From Thermoplasmata archaeon (lineage in GTDB: Archaea > Thermoplasmatota > Thermoplasmata > UBA184): a stretch of DNA of 64,000 nucleotides. Numbering within the stretch: position 1 is the first letter of the stretch; each line of letters starts with the position of its first letter. Made by a program: the position numbers and the translations under genes. Location: positions 62,001 to 126,000 of the forward strand of contig JAKAZU010000002.1 in NCBI GenBank assembly GCA_021826525.1, given 5' to 3'. Of this stretch, positions 17,344-27,100 are shown piece after piece. The notes under the pieces were generated by a model that was given only the letters and a program-made list of their open reading frames with translations, made no database searches and was not told the DNA's origin.

Positions 17344-18882
17344 GTGCGGCTCTCCCTCTCCTCCGAGAGCCCGGCCGCCGTCGCGGCCGATGCATGGATC
17401 TCCGGGGTCGGGGAGGCCGTGGCCACGGACTCTCCGTTTCCTCGCGCGCTGGCGGAGCTCGATCGAGCGAGCGGCGGCGCGATCTCCGGAGCTTGGAAGA
17501 GCGGCGAGCTGAAGGGTAAGCGGAAGGAGATCACCGTCTTCCATCGCGCCTCCGGCGGCCCTCGGATCGTTCTGGTAGGGCTCGGCCCCCGGAACGCTCA
17601 CGATGCCGAAGGGGTTCGGCGGGCCGCGGCCGAAGCGATCCGTTCCCTCGCGGGGCGGGGTGTGACGACCGCCGCATACGATGCGCGATCGTTCGTAGCC
17701 GGCCGGGTCGACCTCGCTGCCGCCGTGCGATCGATCGTCGACGGAGCGGTCCTCGGCAGCTACCGGTTCACGAAGTTCAAGTCGAAGTTTCCGGACACCC
17801 CGGTCGCCGCGAGTGTGATCGTCGTCGGACCCAAACCGCCGAAGGCGGTGACCGCCGCGTTCGCCGAGGAGGAGACGCTCACGGGGGTCGTCACGTGGAC
17901 CCGGGACGTGGCCAACCTGCCGCCGAACGAGGCGACCCCCGCGCGCCTCGCCGAGATCGCCCTGGAGCTCGGGAAGAGCCATGAGCTCAAGGTCACCGTG
18001 CTCGACGAGAAGCAGCTCGAGAAGCTCGGATGCGGGGGCCTTCTCGCGGTCGGTAGCGGTTCGTCGCACCCCCCTCGCCTGATCACGCTCGAGTACCCCG
18101 GCGAAGGCGCGAACGCGCCGACGATCGCGGTCGTGGGAAAGGGGATCACCTTCGACTCCGGCGGCATCTCGATCAAGTCGGCGCCGAGCATGTCCTACAT
18201 GAAGTTCGACAAGAGCGGCGCGGTCGCCGTCCTGGGCATCCTCCGCGCAGCCCGGGCCCTCCGGGTTCGCCCCCGGGTCGTCGGTGTCATGGCGTGCGCT
18301 GAGAACCTGCCGAGCGGCTCGTCGTACCGCCCGGGGGACGTCGTGCGGACCTACAGCGGTAAGACCATCGAAGTGCTGAACACCGACGCCGAGGGGAGGG
18401 TCGTGCTCTCGGACGCCCTCGCCTACGCCGCGAAGAACTACGACCCGGCGGCGATGATCGATCTCGCCACGCTCACGGGGGCCCAGACCGTCGCCCTCGG
18501 CGACACCATCGCCGGCCTCGTGACGAAGGACGACGGCCTCGCCGAGCGGCTGCGGCGCGCCAGCGCGGCGACCGGCGAAGCGATCTGGAGGATGCCGCTC
18601 ACCGATTACCACCGCGAACTAGTGCGCGCGGCGGATTTCGGCGACGTGCGCAACTCGGTCGAGATCCCGCTCGCGGGCATGTTGACGGCCGCCGCCTTCC
18701 TCGAGACGTTCGTGGACGATCGCCCCTGGGCGCACCTCGACATCGCGGGCCCGGCCTACACCACGCTGACGACGCGCAAGTACCAGCCCGCGTATCTGAA
18801 CGTCGGCGCGGTCGGGTTCGGCGTGCGCCTTCTCTCGCGCTTCCTCCTCGACTACGGCCCGGGAAAGGGACGCCGGCGATAG
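17344..18882 (+). CDS. pepA: Leucyl aminopeptidase, M17 family
   Basis: A 512-residue cytosolic M17 metallo-aminopeptidase that trims N-terminal residues from peptides, including proteasome products. The variable N-domain is followed by the catalytic domain with metal/active-site motifs KGITFDSGGISIK (near residues 267-279) and NTDAEGR (near 347-353), plus MIDLATLTGA and DIAGPAYT. It starts at GTG 17344, 16 nt after sepF, so the two probably form an operon. It converges on herA with a 25-bp gap. Confidence 0.92.
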   Translation: MRLSLSSESPAAVAADAWISGVGEAVATDSPFPRALAELDRASGGAISGAWKSGELKGKRKEITVFHRASGGPRIVLVGLGPRNAHDAEGVRRAAAEAIRSLAGRGVTTAAYDARSFVAGRVDLAAAVRSIVDGAVLGSYRFTKFKSKFPDTPVAASVIVVGPKPPKAVTAAFAEEETLTGVVTWTRDVANLPPNEATPARLAEIALELGKSHELKVTVLDEKQLEKLGCGGLLAVGSGSSHPPRLITLEYPGEGANAPTIAVVGKGITFDSGGISIKSAPSMSYMKFDKSGAVAVLGILRAARALRVRPRVVGVMACAENLPSGSSYRPGDVVRTYSGKTIEVLNTDAEGRVVLSDALAYAAKNYDPAAMIDLATLTGAQTVALGDTIAGLVTKDDGLAERLRRASAATGEAIWRMPLTDYHRELVRAADFGDVRNSVEIPLAGMLTAAAFLETFVDDRPWAHLDIAGPAYTTLTTRKYQPAYLNVGAVGFGVRLLSRFLLDYGPGKGRRR

Positions 18883-18907
18883 ACGCGACCCCTCGCGCGC
18901 CGGCCGC

Positions 18908-20356
18908 TCAAGCGCCCACGATCTGAACGCTCTCGCCTCCGTGCCGGGTGGCGCGGGGCCGGACCTCGCAGAACAACGGCGTGTGGTATCCCCCCCCGGT
19001 CACGAGCGCCGTTCCGACCGGGAGGGACTGGATCATCTCGGTCATACCCGGCGTCAGTCCTTCGATCGACTGGGCGATCGCGCGCAGGTCGAGCGGGTTC
19101 GTCACTTGGAGGATCAGCTGCGTGTTGCACTGCGAAAGGACGCTCTTGTCGATCCGGGCCGCGCGTTGGGTGACGACACACAGGCCGAGGCCGAACTTGC
19201 GTCCTTCGCTCGCGATGTTCTTGAGGATCCGCGAGCACGTCGCCTGTCCCTGCTGGGGAGCGAAATTGTGCGCCTCCTCGATGACGAGGAATAGCGGGGG
19301 GATCTTCCCCTTCTTGCGGTTGTCGAAGAGCGTGGAAGAAATGCGGGCGACGACGAGCTCCTGGACGTCCGGCGCGACGCCGCGCAGGTTGACGAGTGTC
19401 GCCCTCCCCTTCTGGACGAGGTCGTTGAGCGAGGTCCCCTGGGGACCGAGGAGCTTCGTCTGGTCGACGTAGAGGAGCCGCTCGTGGAGGGTTTCGGCGA
19501 TCGCGCCTTCGGTCATCTCCGCGGCCCGCGCAAGGTCCGCCACGGTGTAGTCCGGATCGGCGGCGCCGACGCGCTCGATGATCTGTTTGAGCGGCGCGAG
19601 GAACGTCTTGACGTTCGTGAGTCCCATGAACACGAGGAGCTCGCGCGGATCGAGGTGCCGCAAGGAGAACGTCAGCGGCTTCGCGCTCGGGTTGAGCGAA
19701 ACGTCGGGGGAGTACTCGACGATCTGGTGGGAGAATCCTTGGGACTCGACCCCGAACTTGGCCTGGGCAGCGCTCCGCTCCGCCGGCGTGCGCAGCGAGC
19801 CGTACTCTCCATGGGGGTCGATGATGACGCACGTGACCTTGTGCCGGAGGAGTTCTTCGATCAGGACCCCTAAGAGGTAGCTCTTGCCGCCCCCGGTCTT
19901 GGCGAGCACGCTAACGTGACGCTGGACGAGCTGGTTGATATCGAGCTCGACCCGCAGGTTGTGGTTCCGCAGGAGCCCGACGTACGCCCCGCTGTTCGAT
20001 CGATGGGTAAGCCCGAGGACGCGGGCGATGAGGGTCTCCTCGGCTCGGAAGACGTGAGCGCCGGGGCGGAACGGGATGGTGGGGATCTTGACGACGCCTT
20101 GCGTGTCCCGGTAGCCGATGATGATCGCGTGGCCCAGGAGGCTCTCATGGACGTGGGTCTCGTCCGCCGGGGTGAGCGCGCCGGCCTGTTCGAGATCGAG
20201 ATCGCTCTTGCGCTGGAGATCGTCCAGCTGGCAGAGGACGTACCCGTGGTCCTCATCGGGGACCGACAGGTAGTCTCCCCGCTCGACCGGGCGGCTCAGG
20301 CTCAGCTGGAAGCGGCCGAGTCCGACGTCACCGAAGATGCGTCCGACCTCTTCCAC
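18908..20356 (-). CDS. herA: HerA-type DNA translocase/helicase ATPase
   Basis: A 482-residue HerA/FtsK-family ATPase. HerA hexamers work with NurA nuclease in end resection during recombinational repair in archaea. The N-terminal HAS-barrel (VGLGRFQLSLSRPVERGDYLSV) leads into the RecA-like core with Walker A AKTGGGKS (about 152-159), IIDPHGEY, Walker B PLFLVIEEAHNF and the VTQRAARIDKSVLSQC sensor region. NurA, Mre11 and Rad50 are not next to it, which differs from the usual archaeal cluster. A minus-strand TATA-like taatatcg lies about 30 nt upstream of the ATG. Confidence 0.88.
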   Translation of the reverse strand: MEEVGRIFGDVGLGRFQLSLSRPVERGDYLSVPDEDHGYVLCQLDDLQRKSDLDLEQAGALTPADETHVHESLLGHAIIIGYRDTQGVVKIPTIPFRPGAHVFRAEETLIARVLGLTHRSNSGAYVGLLRNHNLRVELDINQLVQRHVSVLAKTGGGKSYLLGVLIEELLRHKVTCVIIDPHGEYGSLRTPAERSAAQAKFGVESQGFSHQIVEYSPDVSLNPSAKPLTFSLRHLDPRELLVFMGLTNVKTFLAPLKQIIERVGAADPDYTVADLARAAEMTEGAIAETLHERLLYVDQTKLLGPQGTSLNDLVQKGRATLVNLRGVAPDVQELVVARISSTLFDNRKKGKIPPLFLVIEEAHNFAPQQGQATCSRILKNIASEGRKFGLGLCVVTQRAARIDKSVLSQCNTQLILQVTNPLDLRAIAQSIEGLTPGMTEMIQSLPVGTALVTGGGYHTPLFCEVRPRATRHGGESVQIVGA

Positions 20357-20514
20357 ACTCGAATCCGAGCGGGACCGCCGATATTAGGGTAGCGCGGAAC
20401 TCGCAGTGCTTTTCCCGCCGGTAGCGAGAGTCGTGCCGGGGTCGAGTTAGCCTTTTATGGCGTCCCACTCTCGAACTCCGATTTCCGTCGCTTGAGGCGC
20501 GGAGACAGTGGCCC

Positions 20515-21381
20515 GTGGCCGATGCGACCCTCGAACTCGAGCGCAAGCGCTTCGAGACCAACCAGAAAGCCGACCAGCATCGCGGCGAGCGGGACCGCCT
20601 GAATGCCGAGGCGCGCGCGCTGGCGGACGAACGCGGCCGGATCTTGGACGATCTCCATCGGCAGAGCTCCGAGGCCCAGGAACACCGCCGGGCCCGCGAC
20701 CAGCTCAACGAACAGGTCCGGGCGGAGAAGAAGCTCCGCGAGGAGTGGAATCATCGTCTCCAGATCGCCGGGGACCGCTTCCAGGAGTTGAAGCGGAATC
20801 GCACGCCACGACCGGGCGCGGTGCCGGTATGGCGCCTCCGCAAGGAGCTCAAGGAACTCGAGTTCCGGCACATGACCACGGCGCTGACCGGCGACCAGGA
20901 GAAGCGCCTCATCGAGGAGATGAAGCGCCTCGAGGCCGCCATCCGCGACCAGGACGAGCAGCTCCGGCGGGATCCCGAGATCGACCAGGCCCTCTCCGAG
21001 ATGAACGAAGCCCGAACCCAGGCCGAGGCGCACCACGCCGCCGTCGGCCGGCTCGCGGAGGAGGCGCAGAACGCCCACGACCAGATGGTCGCGCTCTACG
21101 AAGCCGTGGACGAGCTCCGCCGTCAGGCCGACGGGGTCCAGGCGAAGCTGATCGAGACCAAGAGCCGAGCCGATGAGGAACACCGCGCGCACATCGCGGC
21201 GATTGAAGAGGTCCGCGACATTGAGAAGCTGCTGTACGCCGCCCGCGGGGGCCGCGCGCCGAGCTCGTGGGCCGAGGCGGGCGAACCCCCGAAGGAAGAC
21301 GATTTCCTCGCGCGCCTCAAGAAGGGCGAGAAGGTCAGTACGGAAGATCTTCTCGAGCTACAGAAGTCCGGGCGCGCCTAG
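20515..21381 (+). CDS. Archaeal coiled-coil protein, COG1340-like
   Basis: A 288-residue protein that is almost entirely heptad-rich helix from residue 5 to about 255 (ELERKRFETNQKADQHRGE, KELEFRHMTTALTGDQEKRLIEEM). The short C-terminal tail (DDFLARLKKGEKVSTEDLLELQKSG) resembles that of the archaeal COG1340 family. The family is conserved but has no established function; SMC-like or structural roles have been guessed. It starts at GTG 20515. A TATA-like ccttttatgg lies at about 20450-20459, implying a 5' leader of some 30 nt. It is divergent from herA and its stop overlaps that of the convergent glycosyltransferase. Confidence 0.7.
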   Translation: MADATLELERKRFETNQKADQHRGERDRLNAEARALADERGRILDDLHRQSSEAQEHRRARDQLNEQVRAEKKLREEWNHRLQIAGDRFQELKRNRTPRPGAVPVWRLRKELKELEFRHMTTALTGDQEKRLIEEMKRLEAAIRDQDEQLRRDPEIDQALSEMNEARTQAEAHHAAVGRLAEEAQNAHDQMVALYEAVDELRRQADGVQAKLIETKSRADEEHRAHIAAIEEVRDIEKLLYAARGGRAPSSWAEAGEPPKEDDFLARLKKGEKVSTEDLLELQKSGRA

Positions 21382-22235
21382 ACGCGATCGGAGCCGACCC
21401 CCGTGGCGCTGCGCGACGAAGGAGTTCCCAATCGCTCGTGTCCTCCCGTAAGAACCCGGGCGAGGTAGCCCGTCATCGCGGCGCCGAGTCGGGCCAGGGC
21501 CACGTACCCGTGTTGGTCGGTGGCCAGCCGCTCGATCCGGTAGCGCTCCCACAGGCTCCCGTGCTTCTCCGTCAGTTGCTTACGGCCGTAGCCATTCCAG
21601 AACGCTTGCCGGACGAAGGTCGGCCAGGTGGCCCGGGGGCGATGGAAGACGACCGCCTCGGGAACGTATCGGATCGTCACTCCGGCCCGCACGGCCCGCA
21701 GGTTGAGATCGATGTCCTCGGCCGTGACGAAACGCGGATCGAATCCCCCCAGCTTCTGAAAGAGCGATCGACGGTACCCGAGGTTGCTGGACGGGTATGT
21801 CACGTCGCTCCCGGCGACGTACAACTCGACCCGCTCGAGCTCACCGAACTTCGACGCGACGATCGGGGCCGTCTTCCCCGCGACCACCATAGATTCCGAG
21901 AATCCGTTCCTTAGCGCCCGCAGCCATCCGGGATCCGCAACGCAGTCGCCATCGATGAACGCGATCAGCTCCCCCTTCGCCGCTGCGACCCCTACGTTCC
22001 GCCCTTCGCCTCGGGAGGTCGCTTGGCGGACGGCGCGCATCTGGCCCGGGTATCGGCGCTCGTACTCTTCCGCGATGGCGAAGGTCGAGTCGTGGCTCCC
22101 GCCATCGACCAGGACGATCTCGAACGGAGGCTCTTGGAGAATCAGGCTGTCTAGCAGCGGGCGCAGGTGCGCTTCCTCGTTGCGGACGGTGGTGACGATG
22201 CTGACGAACGGCCGTGCCGAAGATTCACTTTCCAA
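21378..22235 (-). CDS. Family 2 glycosyltransferase
   Basis: A 285-residue GT-A fold transferase of family GT2. The N-terminus FVSIVTTVRNEEAHLRPLLDSL and the strand EIVLVDGGSHDST bind the sugar nucleotide. The metal-binding DxD lies in FIDGDC (about residues 93-98) and the acceptor-side acid in TAEDIDLNLR. No transmembrane segment is evident, so it is probably a peripheral cytoplasmic enzyme that adds sugars to lipid-linked or surface glycans. The highly glycosylatable surface protein at 24190-27573 would be a natural ultimate substrate (inference). Its ATG overlaps the PRC-barrel gene by 11 nt. Confidence 0.85.
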   Translation of the reverse strand: MESESSARPFVSIVTTVRNEEAHLRPLLDSLILQEPPFEIVLVDGGSHDSTFAIAEEYERRYPGQMRAVRQATSRGEGRNVGVAAAKGELIAFIDGDCVADPGWLRALRNGFSESMVVAGKTAPIVASKFGELERVELYVAGSDVTYPSSNLGYRRSLFQKLGGFDPRFVTAEDIDLNLRAVRAGVTIRYVPEAVVFHRPRATWPTFVRQAFWNGYGRKQLTEKHGSLWERYRIERLATDQHGYVALARLGAAMTGYLARVLTGGHERLGTPSSRSATGVGSDRV

Positions 22236-22467
22236 TGTCCACCACGACGACGTCCTTCACCGCGCGCATGCTCTTGAAGGGAAGCACGAGACGGCCGGCC
22301 GTGTCGGACTGGAACAGGCGTGACTCGACATCTTCGCCCGGGGTGACGAGCACATGCGCAATCGATCCCGTGACGGTGTCGACGACGAAGTTGTCGATGA
22401 CGCCCAGAATCTGCCCATCGGCGGTCATCACGGTCTTGCCTTGGAGTTCGGTGAGGAACTTTCTCAT
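22225..22467 (-). CDS. PRC-barrel domain protein
   Basis: An 80-residue stand-alone PRC barrel: KFLTELQGKTVMTADGQILGVIDNFVVDTVTG followed by LFQSDTAGRLVLPFKSMRAVKDVVVVD. In haloarchaea, small PRC-barrel proteins (CdpB family) bridge SepF and the division machinery. Whether this one does so is an inference from family and from sepF being nearby. It is the first gene of a two-gene unit with the glycosyltransferase (11-nt overlap). A TATA-like tatttaat lies about 35-40 nt upstream. Confidence 0.8.
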   Translation of the reverse strand: MRKFLTELQGKTVMTADGQILGVIDNFVVDTVTGSIAHVLVTPGEDVESRLFQSDTAGRLVLPFKSMRAVKDVVVVDIGK

Positions 22468-22593
22468 CGGGAGCCTCTTCCGCGTCCATGGCAGGGGACG
22501 CTATTTAATCGTACGTTCGAGTCGGTCGCGCGGCATCCGCCTGTCCTCGCCGGCCGCACGCGCCATCCCTCGGCGAAATTCGGCCGGTAATCC

Positions 22594-22599
22594 TTATAT
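22594..22599 (+). promoter_or_regulatory. TATA box of the L18e-L13-S9-Rpb10 operon
   Basis: The string ttatat in ccttatatcac is centred about 31 nt before the rpl18e ATG. It is the only AT-rich block upstream of the ribosomal operon. Confidence 0.55.
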
Positions 22600-22627
22600 C
22601 ACGCACCCGGGTCGAGGCGCTCCCTGC

Positions 22628-22993
22628 ATGGCCCGAAGTCTTGGAAAACAGAACCCGGAGCTGACGCACGCCCTGCTCGAGCTCCGCCGCGCCGCTCGGG
22701 CGAACGATGCCCCGATCTGGAGCGCGGTCGCGGACCGCCTCGAGCGCAGCCGACACCAGTTCTCTCCGGTCAACGTGGGCCATCTTGCGCGCGCGGCCGG
22801 CGGGAACGAGGCCATCGTGGTGCCGGGCAAGCTGCTGTCCAGCGGCTCGCTCTCCCGCCCGCTCACCGTCGGGGTCTTCGACTGCTCCGAGACCGCTCGG
22901 GCGAAGGTGCACGCGGCCGGCGGCAAGGTCCTTACGATTCACGAGATGCTGAAGTGGCGCCCGGATGGGGCAGGAGTACGCATTGTCTCCTGA
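22628..22993 (+). CDS. rpl18e: 50S ribosomal protein L18e
   Basis: A 121-residue L18e, a large-subunit protein of archaea and eukaryotes. Typical pattern: KQNPELTHALLELRRAARANDAPIWSAVADRLERSRHQ then VVVPGKLLSSG, and the C-terminal VHAAGGKVLTIHEML. It is the first gene of the conserved archaeal cluster L18e-L13-S9-RpoN. The downstream rpl13 frame begins inside its last codons. Confidence 0.95.
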   Translation: MARSLGKQNPELTHALLELRRAARANDAPIWSAVADRLERSRHQFSPVNVGHLARAAGGNEAIVVPGKLLSSGSLSRPLTVGVFDCSETARAKVHAAGGKVLTIHEMLKWRPDGAGVRIVS

Positions 22994-23441
22994 GGCCGCG
23001 CCGAAGGCCCTGCCGGCGCCCACGGCGAAGGTGGTGGATGCGTCCGGCCTCGTGCTCGGCCGCGCGGCCAGCGTGATCGCGCGGCGCTTGCTCGAGGGTG
23101 AACGCATCGTCGTCGTGAACGCCGAGAAGAGCGTCGTGACGGGCAACCGATCGATGGTCGTCGCGACCTACACCGCCCATCGGGCACGCGGCTCCGTGCG
23201 CAGCGGGCCTCACTTCCCCCGATATCCGGACCGGATCTTCCGTCGCACGGTCCGCGGGATGCTGCCGCACTTGAAGACGCGTGGAAAAGAGGCGCTGGAC
23301 CGACTGGAAGTCCATATGGGGGTACCCCCCGAGTACCAAGGCGCCACCCCGGAGACGCTCCCCGCGGCCAAGGCACGGCCCGCGCTTCGTGCCCCGATCA
23401 CTCTCGCCGAGGTCTCGGTCCTCCTAGGAGCGCGCGTGTGA
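22965..23441 (+). CDS. rpl13: 50S ribosomal protein L13
   Basis: An L13 protein (158 residues from ATG 22965), an early-assembly large-subunit protein. The core starts VVDASGLVLGRAASVIARRLLEGERIVVVNAEK and includes GPHFPRYPDRIFRRTVRGMLP. The start is uncertain: ATG 22965 lacks a ribosome binding site and adds a non-conserved stretch. TTG 22983 has GGAG at good spacing and would give 152 residues. Either way it overlaps rpl18e. The end overlaps the GTG of rps9 by 4 nt. Confidence 0.93.
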   Translation: MGQEYALSPEAAPKALPAPTAKVVDASGLVLGRAASVIARRLLEGERIVVVNAEKSVVTGNRSMVVATYTAHRARGSVRSGPHFPRYPDRIFRRTVRGMLPHLKTRGKEALDRLEVHMGVPPEYQGATPETLPAAKARPALRAPITLAEVSVLLGARV

Positions 23442-23845
23442 AGGCCCCGCAGGTCGTCCTCGCCACGGGCAAGCGCAAAGAGGCCATCGCCCGCGCGACC
23501 ATCCGCAAGGGACGCGGCCTCGTGCGTATCAACGACCGCCCGCTCGAACTGGTCGAGCCCGAACTCGTCCGGTTCAAGATTCAGGAGCCGCTGCTCATGG
23601 TGGGCGACCGCTGGAAGACGATCGACATCGCGGTCGATATCCAGGGCGGAGGGGTCATGGGCCAGGCGTCGGCCGCCCGCACCGCCATCGCGCGGGGCCT
23701 TCTACGGTGGCTCAAGGACCCGGCGCTCGACGAGATGTTCAAGCACTACGATCGATCGCTCATCGTCAACGACCCCCGCCGCAAGCTCCCGAAGCGGCCC
23801 GGTGGCCGTGGCGCTCGCGCTCGGCGGCAGAAGTCCTACCGTTAG
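23438..23845 (+). CDS. rps9: 30S ribosomal protein S9
   Basis: A 135-residue S9, whose basic C-terminal tail reaches tRNA in the P site. The N-terminal [23 protein letters not shown] and the invariant ending with KSYR are present, as is the [18 protein letters not shown] helix. It starts at GTG 23438 (GTGA overlap with rpl13), so it is translationally coupled. Confidence 0.95.
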   Translation: MKAPQVVLATGKRKEAIARATIRKGRGLVRINDRPLELVEPELVRFKIQEPLLMVGDRWKTIDIAVDIQGGGVMGQASAARTAIARGLLRWLKDPALDEMFKHYDRSLIVNDPRRKLPKRPGGRGARARRQKSYR

Positions 23846-23864
23846 GAAGAAGGGAGAACGCAGC

Positions 23865-24062
23865 ATGACGATGATGGTGCCGGTCCGATGCTTCACCTGC
23901 GGGGCCGTGATCGGCCAGCACTGGGACGAGTACCGAGAGCGCACGGCACGCGGAGAGGACCCGGGCGTGGTGCTCGATCAGTTGGGCCTCACGCGCTACT
24001 GCTGCCGGCGCATGCTCCTGACCCACGTGGACCTCTTGGATGAGGTCGGACCCTACGGCTAA
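23865..24062 (+). CDS. rpoN: RNA polymerase subunit N (Rpb10)
   Basis: A 65-residue zinc-binding RNA polymerase subunit. The signature is complete: [13 protein letters not shown] at the start and [15 protein letters not shown] near the end, giving the CxxC...CC zinc site. The ATG at 23865 is preceded by gggag about 9 nt upstream. An upstream in-frame ATG lies inside rps9 and is not needed. The genes that often follow in archaea (rpoK, rps2, enolase) are absent; a convergent surface-protein gene comes instead. Confidence 0.95.
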   Translation: MTMMVPVRCFTCGAVIGQHWDEYRERTARGEDPGVVLDQLGLTRYCCRRMLLTHVDLLDEVGPYG

Positions 24063-24189
24063 GGCTCGCCACGGACCGGCGTTCTCTACCGGGCCGCGCC
24101 GCCGTCACCGCGCGTGATCGGTAGCGGGTCCGCTCGCTCGCGAAACGGCGGAGGCGGGGAGCCCCGGGGGAGCGAAGCTCTCTCGGAGC

Positions 24190-27100
24190 TCAACTCGAGT
24201 CGTCACTGTCGTCCTTGCGGCGCGAGCCTCGCTCCAAGCCCGAGCGGCTCGCGGGGCGCGTGCGCTGGCGTCCGCGCCGGCGGTACCAATACACCGCGAA
24301 GACGATCAGCACGATCACGACCGCGGCGATGACGATGTAGATCAGCGCCTGGCTCAAGGGACTCGGGCTGATCGCGATCGCTAGGACCACCGTTTGCGGC
24401 CCGCTATTGTAGTTCGCCGCGTACTCGTTCGAAGCCGATACGTTCGCGTAGAGGTTGTAGTTGCCGGTGAGGCCCGGGGTCCACGTAATCTCCGCGCGGA
24501 CGGTCTTGTTGAGCGCGAGGGCGGGATAGAGTCCCTTGTAGGCAACGGTGGTGTTGACCACGCCCGGACTCGAGTAGTTGTAGAACAGCACATCGCTCGA
24601 GGGAACGACGACCTTCCTCGCGCCCGTGCCGCTCGGGCTCAACAGATACCAGGAGACCGTGATGTTGTAGCCGACGGCCTTCGAGCCGCCGCCCGTCGTC
24701 ACGTTGATCCAGTAGGTGTAACCCGTGCCTTCGACGAGGCTGGTCGGGCCGGTGAAATTCGCGGCGGACATGATCGGCCGCACGGTCGAGTTCACGGCCA
24801 CGGTGATCGATTGCTTGGAGTAGTTTGTGTTCCCGGCCCGGTCCATCACGGTCAGGTTGATCGTGTAGGCGACCGTCTGCGGCGGCAGCCAAACGGCTAC
24901 GCGACCCGGGTACTTGTAGCTCGGCCCGGTCGCAATCTGCGTGATGTTCGCGTGGTGGTAGCTCGAGTTGCCCGAGTTGGTGATGTTCCAGACGTACTTC
25001 ACGATCGATCCATTGTTCGGGTCGCTCGAGTTCGCACCGTTGAGGACGATCTTGGCCGTGAAGTTGCTCGCCTCGGTCACCGACCCCCCGGGCGGGATGT
25101 AGGCGCCGGCGCTGTTCAGCAAGCTGAACGCGCTGATCGGCTTCTGCGTGTCGTTGACCAAGACAATCAGGGACGTGGTCCCGTAGCCGCCGGTCCCGCT
25201 CCACACCGTCAGGTTGACGTAGTAGCGCCAGCCCAGGAAGGAGACGTGCTGACCACCGATCGTGGTCCCGTTGAAGTAGAAGCCGTTCCCGAGGAAGCTG
25301 ACCGAGAAGGGGGTGTCGAACGTCGCCCCCGTGCTGACGGAGTTGTTCTGCGTCCGAGCGTACTTGTTCGCCGCCAAGCTGAACAAGGCCACGCTCAGAA
25401 CGCCGGGGATCGAACGATCCGTACTGTTCGCGCGGCTCGCGGTCGCGTTGAACGTGATCGGGTAGCCGTAGTTGACCTGGAGGTACGTCACGCCGCCGGC
25501 CTGCTTGACAAACCTCGATCCCGTTACGTTGTAGCTCAGGACCGCCGCCACGCCGGTCTTCGGGCCGACCCAAACGTGGAACGCCGTCGTGTTGAGGGCG
25601 CCGGACGAGCTGCGGATCGTGAGCGAGGCGTCGTACGGAGCGTTGGTGACGCTCGAGTTCGTGAGGTAGGCGTAGGTCGTCGTGCTCGAGGTCGAATTGT
25701 AGTAGTTGCCGTCCCCGAAGTCCCAGGAGTAGTAGGTTCCGTTCACGCCGGAGGCGTAGATCGTGTTCAGCGCGCTGAACGTGTTGTTCACTCCCTGCGC
25801 GACCACGACAGTGTAGTTCCCGTGGGTCGAGTTGAGGACGTTGGCACTCGAGAACCCGAAGTTCGAGCCGGTCACGTTGACGATCGGGGTGGATCCGCCC
25901 TCCTTCACGATGGGCAACGTGATCGTGGTGTAGGTCGACGAGCTCGGGTACGTCGTGATGCCGACGGTCGTCCACGTCCCGTCCGGTCCGGCTCCCTGGA
26001 AGGCAACTCCCTTCGGGGCGACGGTCCCGGCCTTCAGCACGTAGCCGGTCGGTAGGACCGCGTTGTAGACGTAGCTCCCGTGCGAGTTCGGATTCAGGAC
26101 GTTGAATTGGAGCGTGTACGCCGGGCTGTTCGCGGTCACGGTCGAACTCAGCGAGAACGTCTGAGCGTAGCTCAGAGAGATCGAGTTCGTCGAGGTCGGT
26201 CCGCAGTCCGTGGACGAGCACGCCGAGCTGGCCGCGAAGGAGTAGGCCGGGGCTCCGTTGCTGAGGTAGTTCGTGGTGAAGCCGGTGCCGTTGATCGTCG
26301 TGCCGGCTTGGATGGCCGGGAAGAAGGCGCCGCTCGAGTTCAAGTACTGGACGACCGCCGGCCAATCCGCGGAGGAGAACGTCGAGCTGTGGGAGAAGTC
26401 CAAACCCAGCTGGGCCCACAGCTGTCCGACCGTCTCGTTCGGCAGATAGGATAGGATGGTGTTGTTGCCGAGGGTCGCGTTGGTGTAGACCGAGAGGGTA
26501 CCGTTCCCGATCCCTCGATTGAACGAAGTGAAGTTGAGCGTCGTGACATAGCTGGCCCGGTTGGACGGGGCCGCCGGGCTCGTCCGGACGTTCTTGACCG
26601 TCGCAGAACTCGTCACGGTCGTGGTGTAGTAGGCGGTCGTTGTGTTCGTCGCCTCGAGGAAGACCTCGATCGTCTGGCCGGTGAGGTTGGAGGTAGTTCC
26701 GAACGAGTAGTACCCGCTCGGAGCGAACGATCCCGTGTAGATGTGGCCGTCCGTCGGGTCGTAGACCGTGACGTTGCCCGGCGTGTTTGGCGCCGCGCCG
26801 CTCGAGCCCACGCTGAGCGTTCCGGAAACGATGTAGTTCCCGACGACGACGTTCACGGTCATCTTCTGGAACTCGGAGATGCTTACCTCCGTGAGGTTGT
26901 AGCGGGTGTTCGGGGCGGGAAGGATCGTCTCAAGGACCCAGGCTCCCTGGGGGGCTTGGAGCGAGTAGAATCCCGCCGAGTTCGTCACATTCGTGACGAG
27001 AGGCATGTCGTTCCGGGCCGGATCCAAGAGCTCGACCGTGGCGCCCCGTTGTACGGCGGGGGTGCCCCCGGTCGGGGCGTAGGTGACCGTGCCGTTGATG

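Noticed and set aside
24394..26055. 553-codon plus-strand frame opposite the surface protein
   Set aside because: Arg/Val/Gly-rich antisense artefact; the minus strand has signal peptide, PKD motif and anchor.
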